A stretch of 64,000 nt of DNA from Paramecium sonneborni (Eukaryota > Ciliophora > Oligohymenophorea > Peniculida > Parameciidae), in assembly GCA_905182985.1 (NCBI GenBank), contig CAJJDN010000018.1, positions 321,926 to 385,925 of the forward strand, written 5' to 3'. This document shows, piece by piece, positions 24,294-35,598 of this stretch. A model generated the notes under the pieces. It made no database searches. It was not told the DNA's origin and saw only the letters and a program-made list of their open reading frames with translations. Each line of letters opens with the position of its first letter. The stretch's first letter is position 1. Position numbers and translations under genes: made by a program.

Positions 24294-25893
24294 TCAAGCA
24301 TCAAAAGTTTTTTCATCAGGAGTTTTAAAACCATATTATTCATGTATTCCCTAAAATTATTCCTTTTATTTTTATTCAAGAAAATCTTCAATTTTTTAAT
24401 TTTTTTTCCATTTTAGCCATATTGAGAGTAATGAATAGATTAATCCAGATACCCATAATCTTAATTCAAACATGAAACTTGAATGATACTTTTTATTGAA
24501 TTTTTAGGATTCAAGAATATCGTTAAATTATTATGTACCTTATTATGCATATCTTGCCATAATATTGATTCTATTAACAAGACTTCCACATCTTTTATTG
24601 ACAGATCTAACTAGATTCATATTTCTATTAACAAAGAGTAAGTCTTTAGGAAATAAATCAGTTTATTTCATCATTTCTCTAATTTCCTCTTTCATTTTTA
24701 ATTATAATTTCATAACATCTTCTTTAGTAACTTAATGACAATGAACAGGTTATTTCATTTAATATGGTTTCATTAATTACATTGAAGCAAACATCTCTTC
24801 ATTATTAATTCCCCATTTTTATACAATCTTTTTAAGTTTGGTAAAATCTTATAAAAATATTGAAGTCCAAAATTCAGAATAATCTAATCTAAATTGTTTT
24901 TCTAATTTAATACATAATCCAAAATCTAATAAAACAACTTCATATTGTTTATTATTTCCAGGTTTAGGTCTTATAAATATATTTCCTGGATGTGGATCAC
25001 AATGTACAAAGCCTGAAATAAAAATTTATTCAGCGAAAGCACTTATAACAGTATCCATAATTTATTTTGTGTTAAAACCTAATTTTTTAATTTCATCTTG
25101 ATGTGATATTTTAATTCCATCAATCCATTCAGAAATTAATATTCTTTAAGTATTTAATTCTCCATAATATTTAGGAATATGAACATCTTTTCTTCCAATT
25201 ATTTATAGTGCTCTTCTACTAATTTCTGCATTTTCATATTCAATTCTAAAATCAATTTCTTTTTATAAATTAGATTGAATTGATTCTTGAAATTATAAAA
25301 TTGGCATATCAAATGCATATTATAATACAGCACAAATTAAATGATGCATAAGCATATCACTACCAAATTGTTTCTTAATGTTTGGTTTCTAAACTTTTAC
25401 AGCAACAACATCCCCATTTTTTAATTTTGCTTTATGAACTTAAGCTATACTAGCAGATGCTATAGGAATTTCATCAAATTCATCAAAAATCTCTTCAATA
25501 CTTTTACCAGTTTCTTCTTAGATAATATTTCTGACACGATCAAAACTAACTGCTTTTGCTTTATCTTATAATAAACTCATCCATTTAAAATAAGGAGGAG
25601 GTAACATATGTTCAGATGCTGCTATTCCTTAACCAAATTTAACATATAAGCCATCATTCCTTATACAAGTTTCATAGATATCCTTAGCCACTGTTTCATG
25701 AACATCATTTGCATTCTCAGCATTGAATCTGATTTTATATTAGTATAGAATATTCAATCCACATCGAATAGTATTTATATTTCTTCTTATCATTTTACTA
25801 AATTATTCAAAAGCGTTATTACCTTTCATTCTATTCATCATAAACAAAAGCAGCGAATCCCAATCCAAAAGAGTATTTTAAGAATTTTCTCAT
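24294..25893 (-). CDS. ABC1/ADCK (UbiB-family) atypical kinase
   Basis: About 524 residues with one 25-nt intron. Hallmarks of the UbiB family: KxGQ motif (YVKFGQGIAA), Ala-rich nucleotide loop (IASASIAQVHKAKL), the VVAVKVQKP lysine, catalytic loop SGFVHCDPHPGNIF and metal-binding VVLLDFGLCIKL. The hydrophobic/basic start (MRKFLKYSFGLGFAAFVY) fits a mitochondrial presequence or anchor. Relatives support coenzyme Q synthesis or mitochondrial lipid homeostasis. ADCK1-like is the best guess. The C-terminal segment has a possible TM helix (LWVSGLIYSLLSIWLKW). Confidence 0.9.
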
Positions 25894-26200
25894 TATTAAA
25901 GGTTTTATTTTATTAAACTTTAATTATGGTGCCTCTTATATAACCAAATACAGTATTAAACAGAACAGATCTTGATAACTCGATTCTAAAATTGTATATA
26001 TTTTTAATCATATCTTTACACTTTGTAAATAATTATTTAGATTAAACAATAAATTCATTTTCTGATTTATAATTCTGATATTTTTTTTCTAAATAACATT
26101 ATAAATATTTAATATATAAAAGATCTATTTTTTGAATCTTAGATTTTACATATTAAGTTTTGAGAGATTAATCTTTTTAATCCAGATAATAATGTAACAT
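25838..26200 (-). CDS. Possible small helical protein upstream of ABC1
   Basis: A TGA-free frame (LMLHYYLDQKDQSLKTQYVK, then KIDLLYIKYLQCYLEKKYQN) with coding-like content. The same frame stays open further 5', without another ATG, to within the divergent gene's flank. As drawn it stops inside the ABC1 coding region, in another frame. A possible 32-nt intron would instead end it at a TGA overlapping the ABC1 start (25890-25892). Either model overlaps its neighbour, so exon structure and start are unsure. Not recognised. Confidence 0.35.
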
Positions 26201-26336
26201 CAATTTATTTAATGTTCTTATTTGATCTGATGATAATAATTGAAAAAACAATTCTATGATTTACTACAATAAATGGAGTTCGAATTCAAAATTTAATTAA
26301 AATTTATTTTTGAGGAAAAATCTCTAAGAAATTTTA

Positions 26337-27420
26337 ATGAAACATATTGCCAAAAATAATTGTTTAATAAGTGTAATAAAAAATGGATTGGCAACTGCTC
26401 ACTTTAATAGACCTGAGAAACTTAATGCTGTACATCTTGCAATGTGTGAAGACATTATTGAAAGTACAAAAATTTGGAATTAAAATTCTGAAGTGACTAT
26501 TTTAAAAGGAAATGGTAGAGCATTTTCGGTTGGAGGAGACTTAAAGTAAAATAGTAAATGAAATTAGACATGTATTAAATTTATCAGAAAGAAAAAATGA
26601 TGAATCAAATGTATCTAAAATTGGTCACTTAGGAGATGAAGCTAAAAAAGCAGTTTATGCAATGAGTTCAACTGATAGCATTTTAATAACAATTATGAAT
26701 GGATATGCTATGGGAATAGGTGCTGGATTTGGAATAAATTCTCATTTTAGAATAGCAACTGAGAATTCTATTTTTTCTATGCCTGAATGTAAAGTTGGTA
26801 TTGTACCTGATGGAGGATGTGGTTTATATTTTAGTAAAATGCCTTAAAATTTTGGTTTATATTTAGGTATGAGTGGAGAACAAATTGATGGAGTTAAAAT
26901 GGCTCATTTAGGAATTGCTGATTTTTTAATTGAAAGTTCTTTATTACCTGAAATTGAAGAAGAATTTGAACATGCTTAATTTTTAAGAGATGAAGAATCT
27001 ATTTGTGAATTCTTATTATAAAGATATTGTAAAAAACATAAAACAGAATTTAAAGTCCCTAAATAATTTGGAAATGTTTTAGGTTTATCATCATTACCAT
27101 CTATAATGTCAGCTATGGAAGCATAATTTCCATAATAAGCATAATAAATTAGAAAAAATAGTGCGTTTTGTGTTTATGCTTTTTATGAATCATTTATGAA
27201 AAATAAAAATGCTAAATTAACACTTAAGGATAATCTCAAAATGGAATAATGTGTCCTTGATAAAGTTGTTGTTAGAAATGATCTTGTTGAAGGCTTAAAA
27301 AGTTTATTTGTTGATAGAACTTATATACCTAAATTTAATCCAAGAACAATTGAGGAAGTAAATCTAGAAGAAATTCAAAAATGTTTTGAACCTTGCTTCA
27401 GAAAATTGTTTGATGATTGA
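26337..27420 (+). CDS. HIBCH: 3-hydroxyisobutyryl-CoA hydrolase-like (crotonase fold)
   Basis: About 353 residues with one 22-nt intron. Crotonase-fold markers: FNRPEKLNAV, oxyanion loop FSVGGDLK, MNGYAMGIGAGFGINSHFRI and SMPECKVGIVPDGGCGLYF, the last typical of HIBCH (E-x-x-x-G-x-x-P-D-x-G). The HIBCH-specific C-terminal half is present. It hydrolyses 3-hydroxyisobutyryl-CoA in mitochondrial valine breakdown. No clear targeting peptide is seen at the chosen start. A plant CHY1-like peroxisomal role cannot be excluded. Confidence 0.88.
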
Positions 27421-27457
27421 ATATTATCTATTTAATATTTTAATTTATAATTTATTT

Positions 27458-28195
27458 ATGAAAGTTATCATTATTTTTGGTTGTCCAGGATCTGGAAAGA
27501 CTACTTTATCTAAATTAATAGATTCTGATATTATAATAGAAGCAGATTCTCTCTAATAAGAATGTTAATTTCAACCAGATGATTGGAAAAAGTCTCGTCT
27601 TCAAATCAGAAAAATTTTAGAAGAATATTTATCATAAAAGAATTTTCAAACTATTTTAATCGATGATGATTTTCTTTTGATAAGTTAACGAAAACAAATC
27701 TTGCATATTTGTCAAAAATATATGGCCAGCTATATTGAAATTTTTATGAATTTAAATTTAGAATAACTTTTAATCAGAAATTCTACTAGAGATATCTAAA
27801 AGAGATTGAATGAAGAAATAATCAAACTTGTTTTTAATAAATTTGAATCCAAAAGTTTGAAAAATACAATCATTATTGATAATTAATATCATAATTTTTA
27901 GCTATTAAATCATTAAATTAAAGAATTAGATGTAATACATTAAAATGAATATATGAACCAAATTTAAATTATTCAAGAAAAGGACAATTAAATAAAATAG
28001 AACTAAGAAAATATTATTCATTAAACTGATTTAGAATTAAGAAAAATTATTTCTACTTTATGTAAATAAACATAAACTGCCAAATAAAGTAATTACGATC
28101 CGAAATTTTTGAGCCTAAAAAAAAAATAATTTTTATAGTCCAATTTATCTGAAAATGTTGAAGAAAATATAATTTTATTTTTATAATCCTTATGA
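27458..28195 (+). CDS. PSTK-like P-loop kinase (L-seryl-tRNA(Sec) kinase family)
   Basis: 245 residues, single exon. Walker A GCPGSGKTTL at the N-terminus, then IDDDFLLISQRKQILHICQK and YIEIFMNLNLEQLLIRNSTR, which match the PSTK/KTI12 arrangement (substrate Asp loop and lid with the R-N-x-x-R motif). The C-terminal third is Gln-rich and not conserved. PSTK phosphorylates Ser-tRNA(Sec) on the way to selenocysteine; KTI12 is the main alternative. If it is PSTK, this genome would use TGA both as stop and for Sec. Confidence 0.6.
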
Positions 28196-28849
28196 GTTTT
28201 CTCCAATATTAATTATAATGGAAAGAATTTTATTAATTCTCAAAGATTATTCTTTTAGTTTGTTTGTTTTAAAAAAAACAAGTAAAGTTTACTTATAAAT
28301 ATAACATTTTTTTTCTCTAAAATTAGATGTAGAAAAACGTTATTTCAAATTTAAAATCAGAGGAATCAATATAAACATAGTGTATTTAAATATTATTCAT
28401 AACTTACAAGGATTAGTTAAATAAATAATGATGAAATCTCTCTCTCTAATATTATTATTAATCCTATATTTCATTGCAAAATAATTTATACTGAAATTCG
28501 ATATTTAAAAATAATTTAATGATATATTTGTTTTAGAGATAATTAAGATAATTTTAATCTTCAATAATTAATGAATAGACATTTCAAACTATTGTCTCAA
28601 TTTTTTAAAAAGTGTTAAAGTATCATTAAAAAATCATTTAAATTTTAATATTAACTTATTTTTAGTTATCTTTTAAATGTTTTTAATATTGTGCAAATTC
28701 TATTTTATTGAAGCTAATCTAAAGAATGAGATAGTCTCATTTGATATTTTTTGGAAGTCTCAGATTATGAATCATTAATATTGGTTTATGATTAATACTT
28801 ATTTTTTTCTTTTATTTTCAAAAAATATATTAAAAGATTTTCATTAACT
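28196..28849. other. Intergenic stretch, no supported gene
   Basis: Very AT-rich. One short + strand ORF at 28428 (MMKSLSLILLLILYFIAKQF..., 48 codons) looks like a signal or TM peptide but lacks other support. Presumably holds the promoter of the eL8 gene. Confidence 0.5.
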
Positions 28850-29729
28850 ATGGTAAATTTGATTATGATTATTCCTTTAGCCAAAAGCTCCAAAGACATC
28901 TAAGGCTAAGAAAGTTTAAAAGAAAGTAGCAGATAGAAAGAAGAATCCACTCTTTGTTAAAGATGCTAAAAACTTTAGAATTGGAAATGATGTCCAACCA
29001 AAGCGTGATTTATCTAGATATGTCAGATGGCCTAGATATATTCTTTTACACAGATAAAAAAAGATCTTATTACAAAGAATCAAAGTACCAGCAGCTATTC
29101 ATTAATTCAGCAAAACACTCGACAAGAATCAAAGTAAATTGTAAATTTTAATTTAAGGCTCAAAGGTCTTTGCTCTTTTGAAAAAATATGCACCTGAAAC
29201 TTAAACAGAAAAGAAATAAAGATTAGTCAAGGCTGCTGAATCAAAGGCTTAAAATTAAAAGACAGATAGTAAGAAAGTGACTGTCCTCAAATTTGGATTG
29301 AATCACGTTACTACATTGGTTGAAACTAAGAAAGCTAAATTAGTTTTGATTGCTTATGATGTTGATCCAATTGAATTAGTAGTATGGCTTCCACAATTGT
29401 GCAGACGTTAAGAAGTCCCATTCGCCTTTGTTAAAAGTAATTAAATCAATTTATCATATAGACAAGGCTAGATTAGGAGCTTTAGTTCATTAAAAAACAG
29501 CTACTTGTGTTGCTTTAACAGATGTAAGAAAAGAGGATTAAGCTGAATTTGATAACTTAGTATTAAATAATATTAATTAAAGGCTCGTGATTTAAGATAA
29601 CATTACAATGAAAACCATGAATTATTGAGAACTATTGGTGGTGGATAAGTTGGAATTAAATCAAGACATCAATAAGAGGCTTTGAAGAAAGCTTTGGAAT
29701 TGGAAGAACTTAAGAAGACAAGTTAATGA
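28850..29729 (+). CDS. RPL7A: 60S ribosomal protein eL8 (L7a)
   Basis: About 259 residues, normal for eL8. Visible: basic N-tail [20 protein letters not shown], the L30e-type RNA-binding core ([60 protein letters not shown]) and C-terminal [20 protein letters not shown]. Four introns of 28, 24, 25 and 23 nt; the first directly follows the initiator ATG (28853-28880), so Met is encoded alone in exon 1, as in the H2A.Z gene. Confidence 0.95.
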
Positions 29730-29935
29730 TACAGTATATCAACATATAATAAAAATATTGGAAATCTTTTTAATTATCTAATTCTTAACTCATTTATTAT
29801 TCTAATAATTTCCTAAACCATAGGGATCTTCAGCAAAGTTGTTATATCTACTTTCTTTTGAAAAATTGACTGAAAAATAAATTTTTCTATTTATACAGAC
29901 ATCAAAATGTCTTATAGTACACTGAAAGAAAATGC

Positions 29936-30120
29936 TCATTTAAATTTTGATTTAACAAAACCATTCATTATAATTTTTTGAAATTCAAAGACACTATTTT
30001 TATGACTTTCATTTACATTAAAAATATTTAGAGTATCAAATTTGCATATTCAATAATTTTAAAAACATTTATATTACAACCTTCACAAATAAATCCTTAC
30101 TCTTAATTTTAAAGAATGAT
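29936..30120 (-). pseudogene. Coding remnant with a frame break
   Basis: Two adjoining frames read as protein: QNQEQGFICEGCNINVFKII then, one base off, FDTLNIFNVNESHKNSVFEF ending ...NGFVKSKFK before TGA. No intron explains the shift and no start is present. It looks like the relic of a zinc-ligand (C-x2-C) protein end. Confidence 0.3.
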
Positions 30121-30182
30121 CAAAACAAAAAAATATTATTTTAATTAATATATAATGTAAATTATCAAAAAATTTCTGAGCC

Positions 30183-31368
30183 TCATGATTAATCATTTTG
30201 CTTAACTAAATCATTATTAATTGGTTCTATATTTTGAATATTTTCAGATATTTGTTCAGGTCCTTCATTTTATTAATCTGTTTAATTGTTCTTAATAATT
30301 TTAGATTCTTCATTTGAATTTATCTTTTCTTTTTTTTCTATCACTTTTTTTGGTTTAGGATCTATTCTTTCGAATGCCATGATGCAATGTTAACTTACTC
30401 CCTTGTCATATTTATAATTCTTAATTCCTTCATCCATTTTTCTAATGTTCATGTATTAAGGATATTTTAATTCTAAATCTTAAGCAATATCAACCCATTT
30501 TCTAACTGTAAACATAGGATAAGGTTTAGCAGGTTCTGCTATAATAATCCAATATTGACAATCATTATAATCTATTTCATCAGCAAAAGCTTCAACTTGT
30601 TTATTAGGAGTACATTCATAACCAATAGGACAGAAATAATGGTCATATGCATGATAAATAAATGAAATTTTATCAGTTTTTAATCCATTAGTTAATTTTT
30701 GAAGTGCAACATCTCTGTCAACACCTGGTGTTGCAAAATCTCCTTCATTCTTCCATAAAAAATAAGCTCTTCCTTATACTTTTTGTAATCTACATATATT
30801 TTTAAACCAAGAAATTAAAGACATATTTCCACTAAAGGATCCAAATTCAACATCATTAAAATGTGGTCCTACTTCGCTTGTCAAACTTAAATAGGAATTA
30901 TAAATACCCTAATGAAACTATTACATCTTCTTAAGAAAGTGGATTTAAATTTCCTACTCCTAAAGTTGAAAATAAGTAATTCCAACAAGTAACAACAGAT
31001 GAAATTCCACAGCTTCTTTAGTATTGTGGTCTGCTCAAGCTATACCATCTACGAACATCTAAACATCTTCTTTAACTCATTTTTTCTTAGGTTATTGTTA
31101 GATTTCTTGGTACTGTATTTTTAATTGATTTATTGTTTTGCTCTTCTGTAGATTAAGTTGTTTGTTATTATTATTGTTATTATTATTGTTATTATTATTG
31201 TTATTATTATTATCTATTTAGTAATTTAGGTTTTGCTACTTTTTGAGATTTAAACATATTAGTGAAATCAAGTAGTTATTCAGTATTGGTGGTATCAATA
31301 TTTTCTGTATTTTCAACATTTTCAATCACCTGTTCAACCTATTAAATGTCTGACTCTTTTGAATTCAT
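30183..31368 (-). CDS. BIVM-like conserved protein with poly-Gln tract
   Basis: About 387 residues with one 22-nt intron. A low-complexity N-terminus (Glu/Asn, then a run of about 16 Gln) precedes a conserved block: RWYSLSRPQYQRSCGISSVV, TCWNYLFSTLGVGNLNPLS, FGSFSGNMSLISWFKN, GRAYFLWKNEGDF, ISFIYHAYDHYFCPIGYECT, YWIIIAEPAKPYPMFTVRKW. I recognise this pattern as the BIVM family, whose function is unknown. The conserved Cys and His (SCG; YHAYDHYF) resemble a papain-like Cys/His pair, which is my inference. The tail is acidic and disordered. Confidence 0.65.
31164..31212 (-). repeat. Poly-Gln coding microsatellite of TAA and CAA
   Basis: Inside the BIVM-like gene a run of trinucleotides alternates three TAA with one CAA. 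Under the ciliate code it is a pure glutamine tract; in the standard code it would be a row of stops. Confidence 0.9.
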
Positions 31369-31413
31369 TATTAATTTATAACCGATTTATAGAATTTAAA
31401 TTATTTAAAAAAC

Positions 31414-34400
31414 TCAATTGATATTACATAAATCACATATTTGGCATAAAATTCCTTTTGATGCATGTCTACTCTTATCAAACAAACTAAAATATATATT
31501 TATTTTACATCATTGATATAAGTGAGTCTATCTGCACACAAATTTTTTATTCCTTCATTTAAATATGATAGTTAAAAGTTTATTTAATATTAATTCTAAG
31601 AATGTAGTTGACTATTGTTAAATATCTTCATAAATTTTGATATGTTACTTTTTTGACATTCTCTAAAACAACTGATTTAGTATAAACTGCATCTTTAGGA
31701 GCTTATTCTAATAATTTTATCAAATATTAAGCCACTTAAGAACCTGTTAAATAGTTTTTATTTTTATATGACAAACTCATAGCTGCTCTCAAAGTTAAAG
31801 AACGATGAGCTGGTTATAAATCACACATTGACATATAACATGCTAATTCTATTTATCTAGAGATTTCTTAATCTTTCTTTGCTAATTCACATTTCATTGC
31901 CATTATGTAATTTAAACAAATAGGAACAATATCATTATTCTAATTCTAAAATATTGCTTATCTTAAAATTAACTTAAATATATTCAAAGAATCTTAGAAT
32001 TTCCCATCACTTGTATATCTAAACCTAATTTTAGTTATTCTGTAAATGACTTATTCACTTAGATTTTTTCTTATTAAGATTAAATTATTTACGGAGAAGC
32101 ATATAAAGATGGTATTTAGGTTACTTCTAAAATAGATCTCAAAGTTATTTATTTTATATAATCTTTTCAAGTCGTAAAGCCAACATAATTATAGTTTTAT
32201 TAAAGAATTTAAAGACACTATTACTATTCTGTAACTAAATATTCTACTCGCTATAGCGCTTATTTTTAAAATAAATCTTATACCTTTTTTATAATCTGGG
32301 TATCCAAACCTGAATGATTTTTAATCCAAATTTGTTTAACTTTATTCACTATTTTTTAAAAGCTCTACTTTATCTAAGTCCCATAAACAATCTTCAAATT
32401 AAGCATCTTTATCATTTAATTAATTGTCATTTTCATTTTGTACTTTTTTATCTTTTTTATTTGTTTCTAAATAAATTAAATAAATAATTGGTATATCATT
32501 CTTTATATTCATAAATTCATTTTATTTTAAAAATTTTATGTTATCACCAGATAATTAAAATTATTCAACCTCATTTATAAAATTATGAGGCCAATTTATA
32601 GAAAATAAAGCATGCTTTTTTGATCTAATTATTGGAAGAGGAGTTATGATTACTTCAGGTTTTAAGATAAAAGCCACTTTAAATTTGCTTATTTGTCTAA
32701 ATTACAACTTTCTAAAAAAAAAATTCTCTGATTTAAACTCTCTATATTTAATAAAGTTTAAAATCTTAGATCTAAATTTCTTTATTCCTTAGCGATTTTG
32801 CTAATTATATCTAGTTTTTCTAATTAACCAGTTATTGTATAAAGAAATATCAATTTTTCAGATTCTCTTAATTTAGATGAACGAACCTTATAAATATTAT
32901 GATTTCCTTATCTAATTGCTTCTTCCATCAATAATTAATAACATTTTGGATTTGATAGGTCTTCACATATTCTATATGCCATTTCTAAATTGTTTGAAGA
33001 TAGAGCCAATTAAAATTTCATATTTTTATCATTTACTAATTTAAGAGCAAATGTAAAGTATCCTTTTTAATATAAATAGGCAATAATTAAATCACCTAAT
33101 TTCTAATTATTATCTATAAAATTTTAAACATATGGAAAGTTTTTTTCAATTAATCCATATTTTAAAATATTTCTGAAAATTCGATTTTGATGTTTAATAA
33201 TTTTTCCATATTGTTCATATAAAATAATTTATAGTAAAAACCTGATTTCTCTTTAACAGGTTATAATTAAATTAAATAAGGAACTGTTTTCATACTGCTA
33301 ATGATTCCATTATCTCCATTCAATAAAAGATATTTCACATGAACTTTTGTCGAATAGAGTACAATATTAATTGAATCACTTAGAAACAAAACTGATTTTA
33401 TGTTAATTTTTTCTAAAATTTGTGTAATTGGCAAGAGATCTCTTGTAAACAAAATAAATTCCTTTTTTAGTTTGTATTAAAATACAATAATCATTTATAA
33501 TTCTTTTTTACAAGAAATCTGATTTATAATTTTATTTTAAATTGGATCTAGTACATTTATCATCGAATCTGTATAAAAGATAGCTTTTCCACCATTATAA
33601 GTGAAAAGCCGATCAGCTTTATAGTCCAAAGAAATGTAATTATCAGTTTAAAAATTATAAATTTCCAATTCAGAATTTTCTCTTGATTTTAGAATATTAG
33701 ACTTGCCTATAAAAATAGCAGACTTTGCTAAAAAAAATTTAAAAGTATTAGTATTTTATTCATAGACCAGATACTTTGAAACTCCTATTGATTTAGAATG
33801 AGAATGAGAATGACTTTTCAATTTTGCAATAAATTATAACTTTTAATTCTCATAAATGTTGTATAGAATCTATTCAACATTATCTTAAAGTAAATTATCT
33901 GATAAGCATGATAATTCTTATAAATTTTTAATAGTTTTATTTGAGCCTTTTTATAAATCTAAAATCTTAATTAATTTTCTAGTTCCAAGATATAAAATAT
34001 TATCATTAACTAAATTAAAAGCAGGTCTATTTTTAAATAATGTAAATATATATAAAGCAGAATAACTACCTGCAGCAAAATAATAGTTTGATTAATGAAC
34101 AGCACATATCCACTAATTCATGATTAGTAAAACAATCAATTTCAATACTTTTCTTTAAATCCCAAAGTCTAAGAGTCTTATCTTCTGAAATGGAAATAAA
34201 TAAAGAATAATTTTGAAAAGGATGAAACATAACACAACTCACATAATTCTATAATTTAATTTAATAAATACAAAATGTCCCTAATAAGTCTCCAATTCAT
34301 AACCTCTTGTTTCAAAATATTTCCAGAGTTTAATTTTCTTATCATCAGAAGCAGATAAAATAGTTCCATCTTTTGGATTAAATGAACACCAATTTACACC

Positions 34401-35039
34401 CTAATTATGTCATTCTAATATTTAAACCAATTCTAATTCATTAGTTTATCCTCCCAATTAAATCTTTCTATTAAATGTTTATGATTACACTTTTTTATAT
34501 AAACTTCTTTTTAAGTTGAGTTATTGACCATAATCTAATTTCCTAAACTAATGAACATGTTATCATGAAATCTTTAGATGGATGAAATTCACAATGCATT
34601 ACATAATGACTATGTCCAGTTACAGTAGCTATCCTCTATCTAGTTTAATAATTCCAAATTCTAGAAGTTTAATCATCAGATCCTGATACACACCATGGTA
34701 ATTCTGAGTGAAAATTTACACATCTTACAAAATCTAAATGACCACGCAATACAAATTAACATTTTTTTGTTGTATAATTCCATACTCTTACAGTAGAATC
34801 ATCACTATCTGAAATGAATAAACTTAAAGACTAATGGAATTAAACTGATATCACAGGTCCTTCATGTTCAGAGAATTCATTTATTGTCTTTATTAAATTA
34901 TTTTATTTTATACTCTTCCATATCTATAATCAATTATTTAGATTTCTCCTGAATAAAAACCAACTAAAAGCCAAGGTTATTTAGAATGAAAAGACAACCC
35001 TTTTATTCTCTCTGTTTTTTTGTGAAATTTTACTATCAT
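31414..35039 (-). pseudogene. COPA: Coatomer alpha subunit (alpha-COP) pseudogene
   Basis: Alpha-COP architecture is clear: N-terminal VKFHKKTERIKGLSFHSKQP, WD40 blades (GHLDFVRCVNFHSELPWCVS; SDDQTSRIWNYQTR; SEDKTLRLWDLK), the linker KYLLLNGDNGIISSMK, the alpha-solenoid and a C-terminal Cys-rich end (HASKGILCQICDLCNIN). The reading frame is broken: TGA at 34410-34412 replaces the glycine of the conserved LEGH...GVNW motif; one-base frame breaks occur near 34113 (after FTNHE, before WICAVH) and 33212 (before EQYGKIIK), and another near 32680. None coincides with GT...AG. True introns (for example 26 nt after RYGR) remain. Best read as a dying paralogue; COPI is essential, so an intact copy should exist elsewhere. 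Confidence 0.8.
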
Positions 35040-35187
35040 TCTGATTTTAATTAATATTTATTAAATCAATATATATGGCTTTTTCTTATTTTATAATCTT
35101 TCACATTTTTATTTCTAAATCATCTTATTTAGATTAATTTATTGATATTAGATTTTCATTTTTTTCATATTTCCCTATTTACAAAAC

Positions 35188-35598
35188 TCATTCCTACTAT
35201 TTTATATCAAATTAACAATTAATTTCTTTTTCAAACATTAAATAAAATCGTTTCTTGTCTGTGTTGCTACTTGTTTCTGAGATTTCTCTCTCTAATTCTT
35301 CTAATTAATTATTTTCCTCAATTATATTTTATTTTAGTCCTTTGTTATTTTCAACCTATTATCTAATAGTATTAATTTTAAAATCAAATTAATCTTCTTA
35401 ATTTCTCTTATTATTTATAATCATACTACATGTTTATATCCTTTATGGCTTCTCTTTTTGTTGTAATTTACTTTTATTTCAATTTTTCTTAATCAATCAT
35501 TTAAATTTTTTAAAACATAAATCACATGATCTTTCATCTTTATAACTTTGATTTAAAGGTTTATTCTTTATTAATTCCTGAATAGTAATCAAAAGAAC
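35188..35598 (-). pseudogene. CxxC/coiled-coil ORF with two in-frame TGAs
   Basis: One frame reads NKPLNQSYKDERSCDLCFKK, then TGA (35497-35499), LIKKN, TGA (35479-35481), NKSKLQQKEKPQRIQ and a heptad-rich end (KQNIIEENNQLEELEREISE) to the stop. The SCDLC motif suggests a zinc site. The 5' end is unclear. Trp would fit both TGA sites. Most of it recurs at 36384 in the assembly repeat. Confidence 0.4.

Larger units (their letters stand above)
22318..24760. repeat. Exact 1221-bp direct repeat split by one N (23539)
   Basis: Copy 1 is 22318-23538 and copy 2 is 23540-24760, identical where compared. It spans a small membrane-protein ORF and the 3' end of the ABC1 kinase gene. Only copy 2 continues into the rest of the ABC1 gene. 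Best explained as an unmerged contig overlap. Confidence 0.95.

Noticed and set aside
26280..26300. GTTCGAATTC as a tRNA T-loop
   Set aside because: No acceptor stem, anticodon arm or D-loop can be folded around it; no tRNA was found in the window.
31414..35039. Alpha-COP read as an intact gene with extra introns
   Set aside because: The frame breaks near 34113 and 33212 have no GT...AG within reach, and the TGA at 34410 sits inside a conserved blade, so introns cannot repair it.
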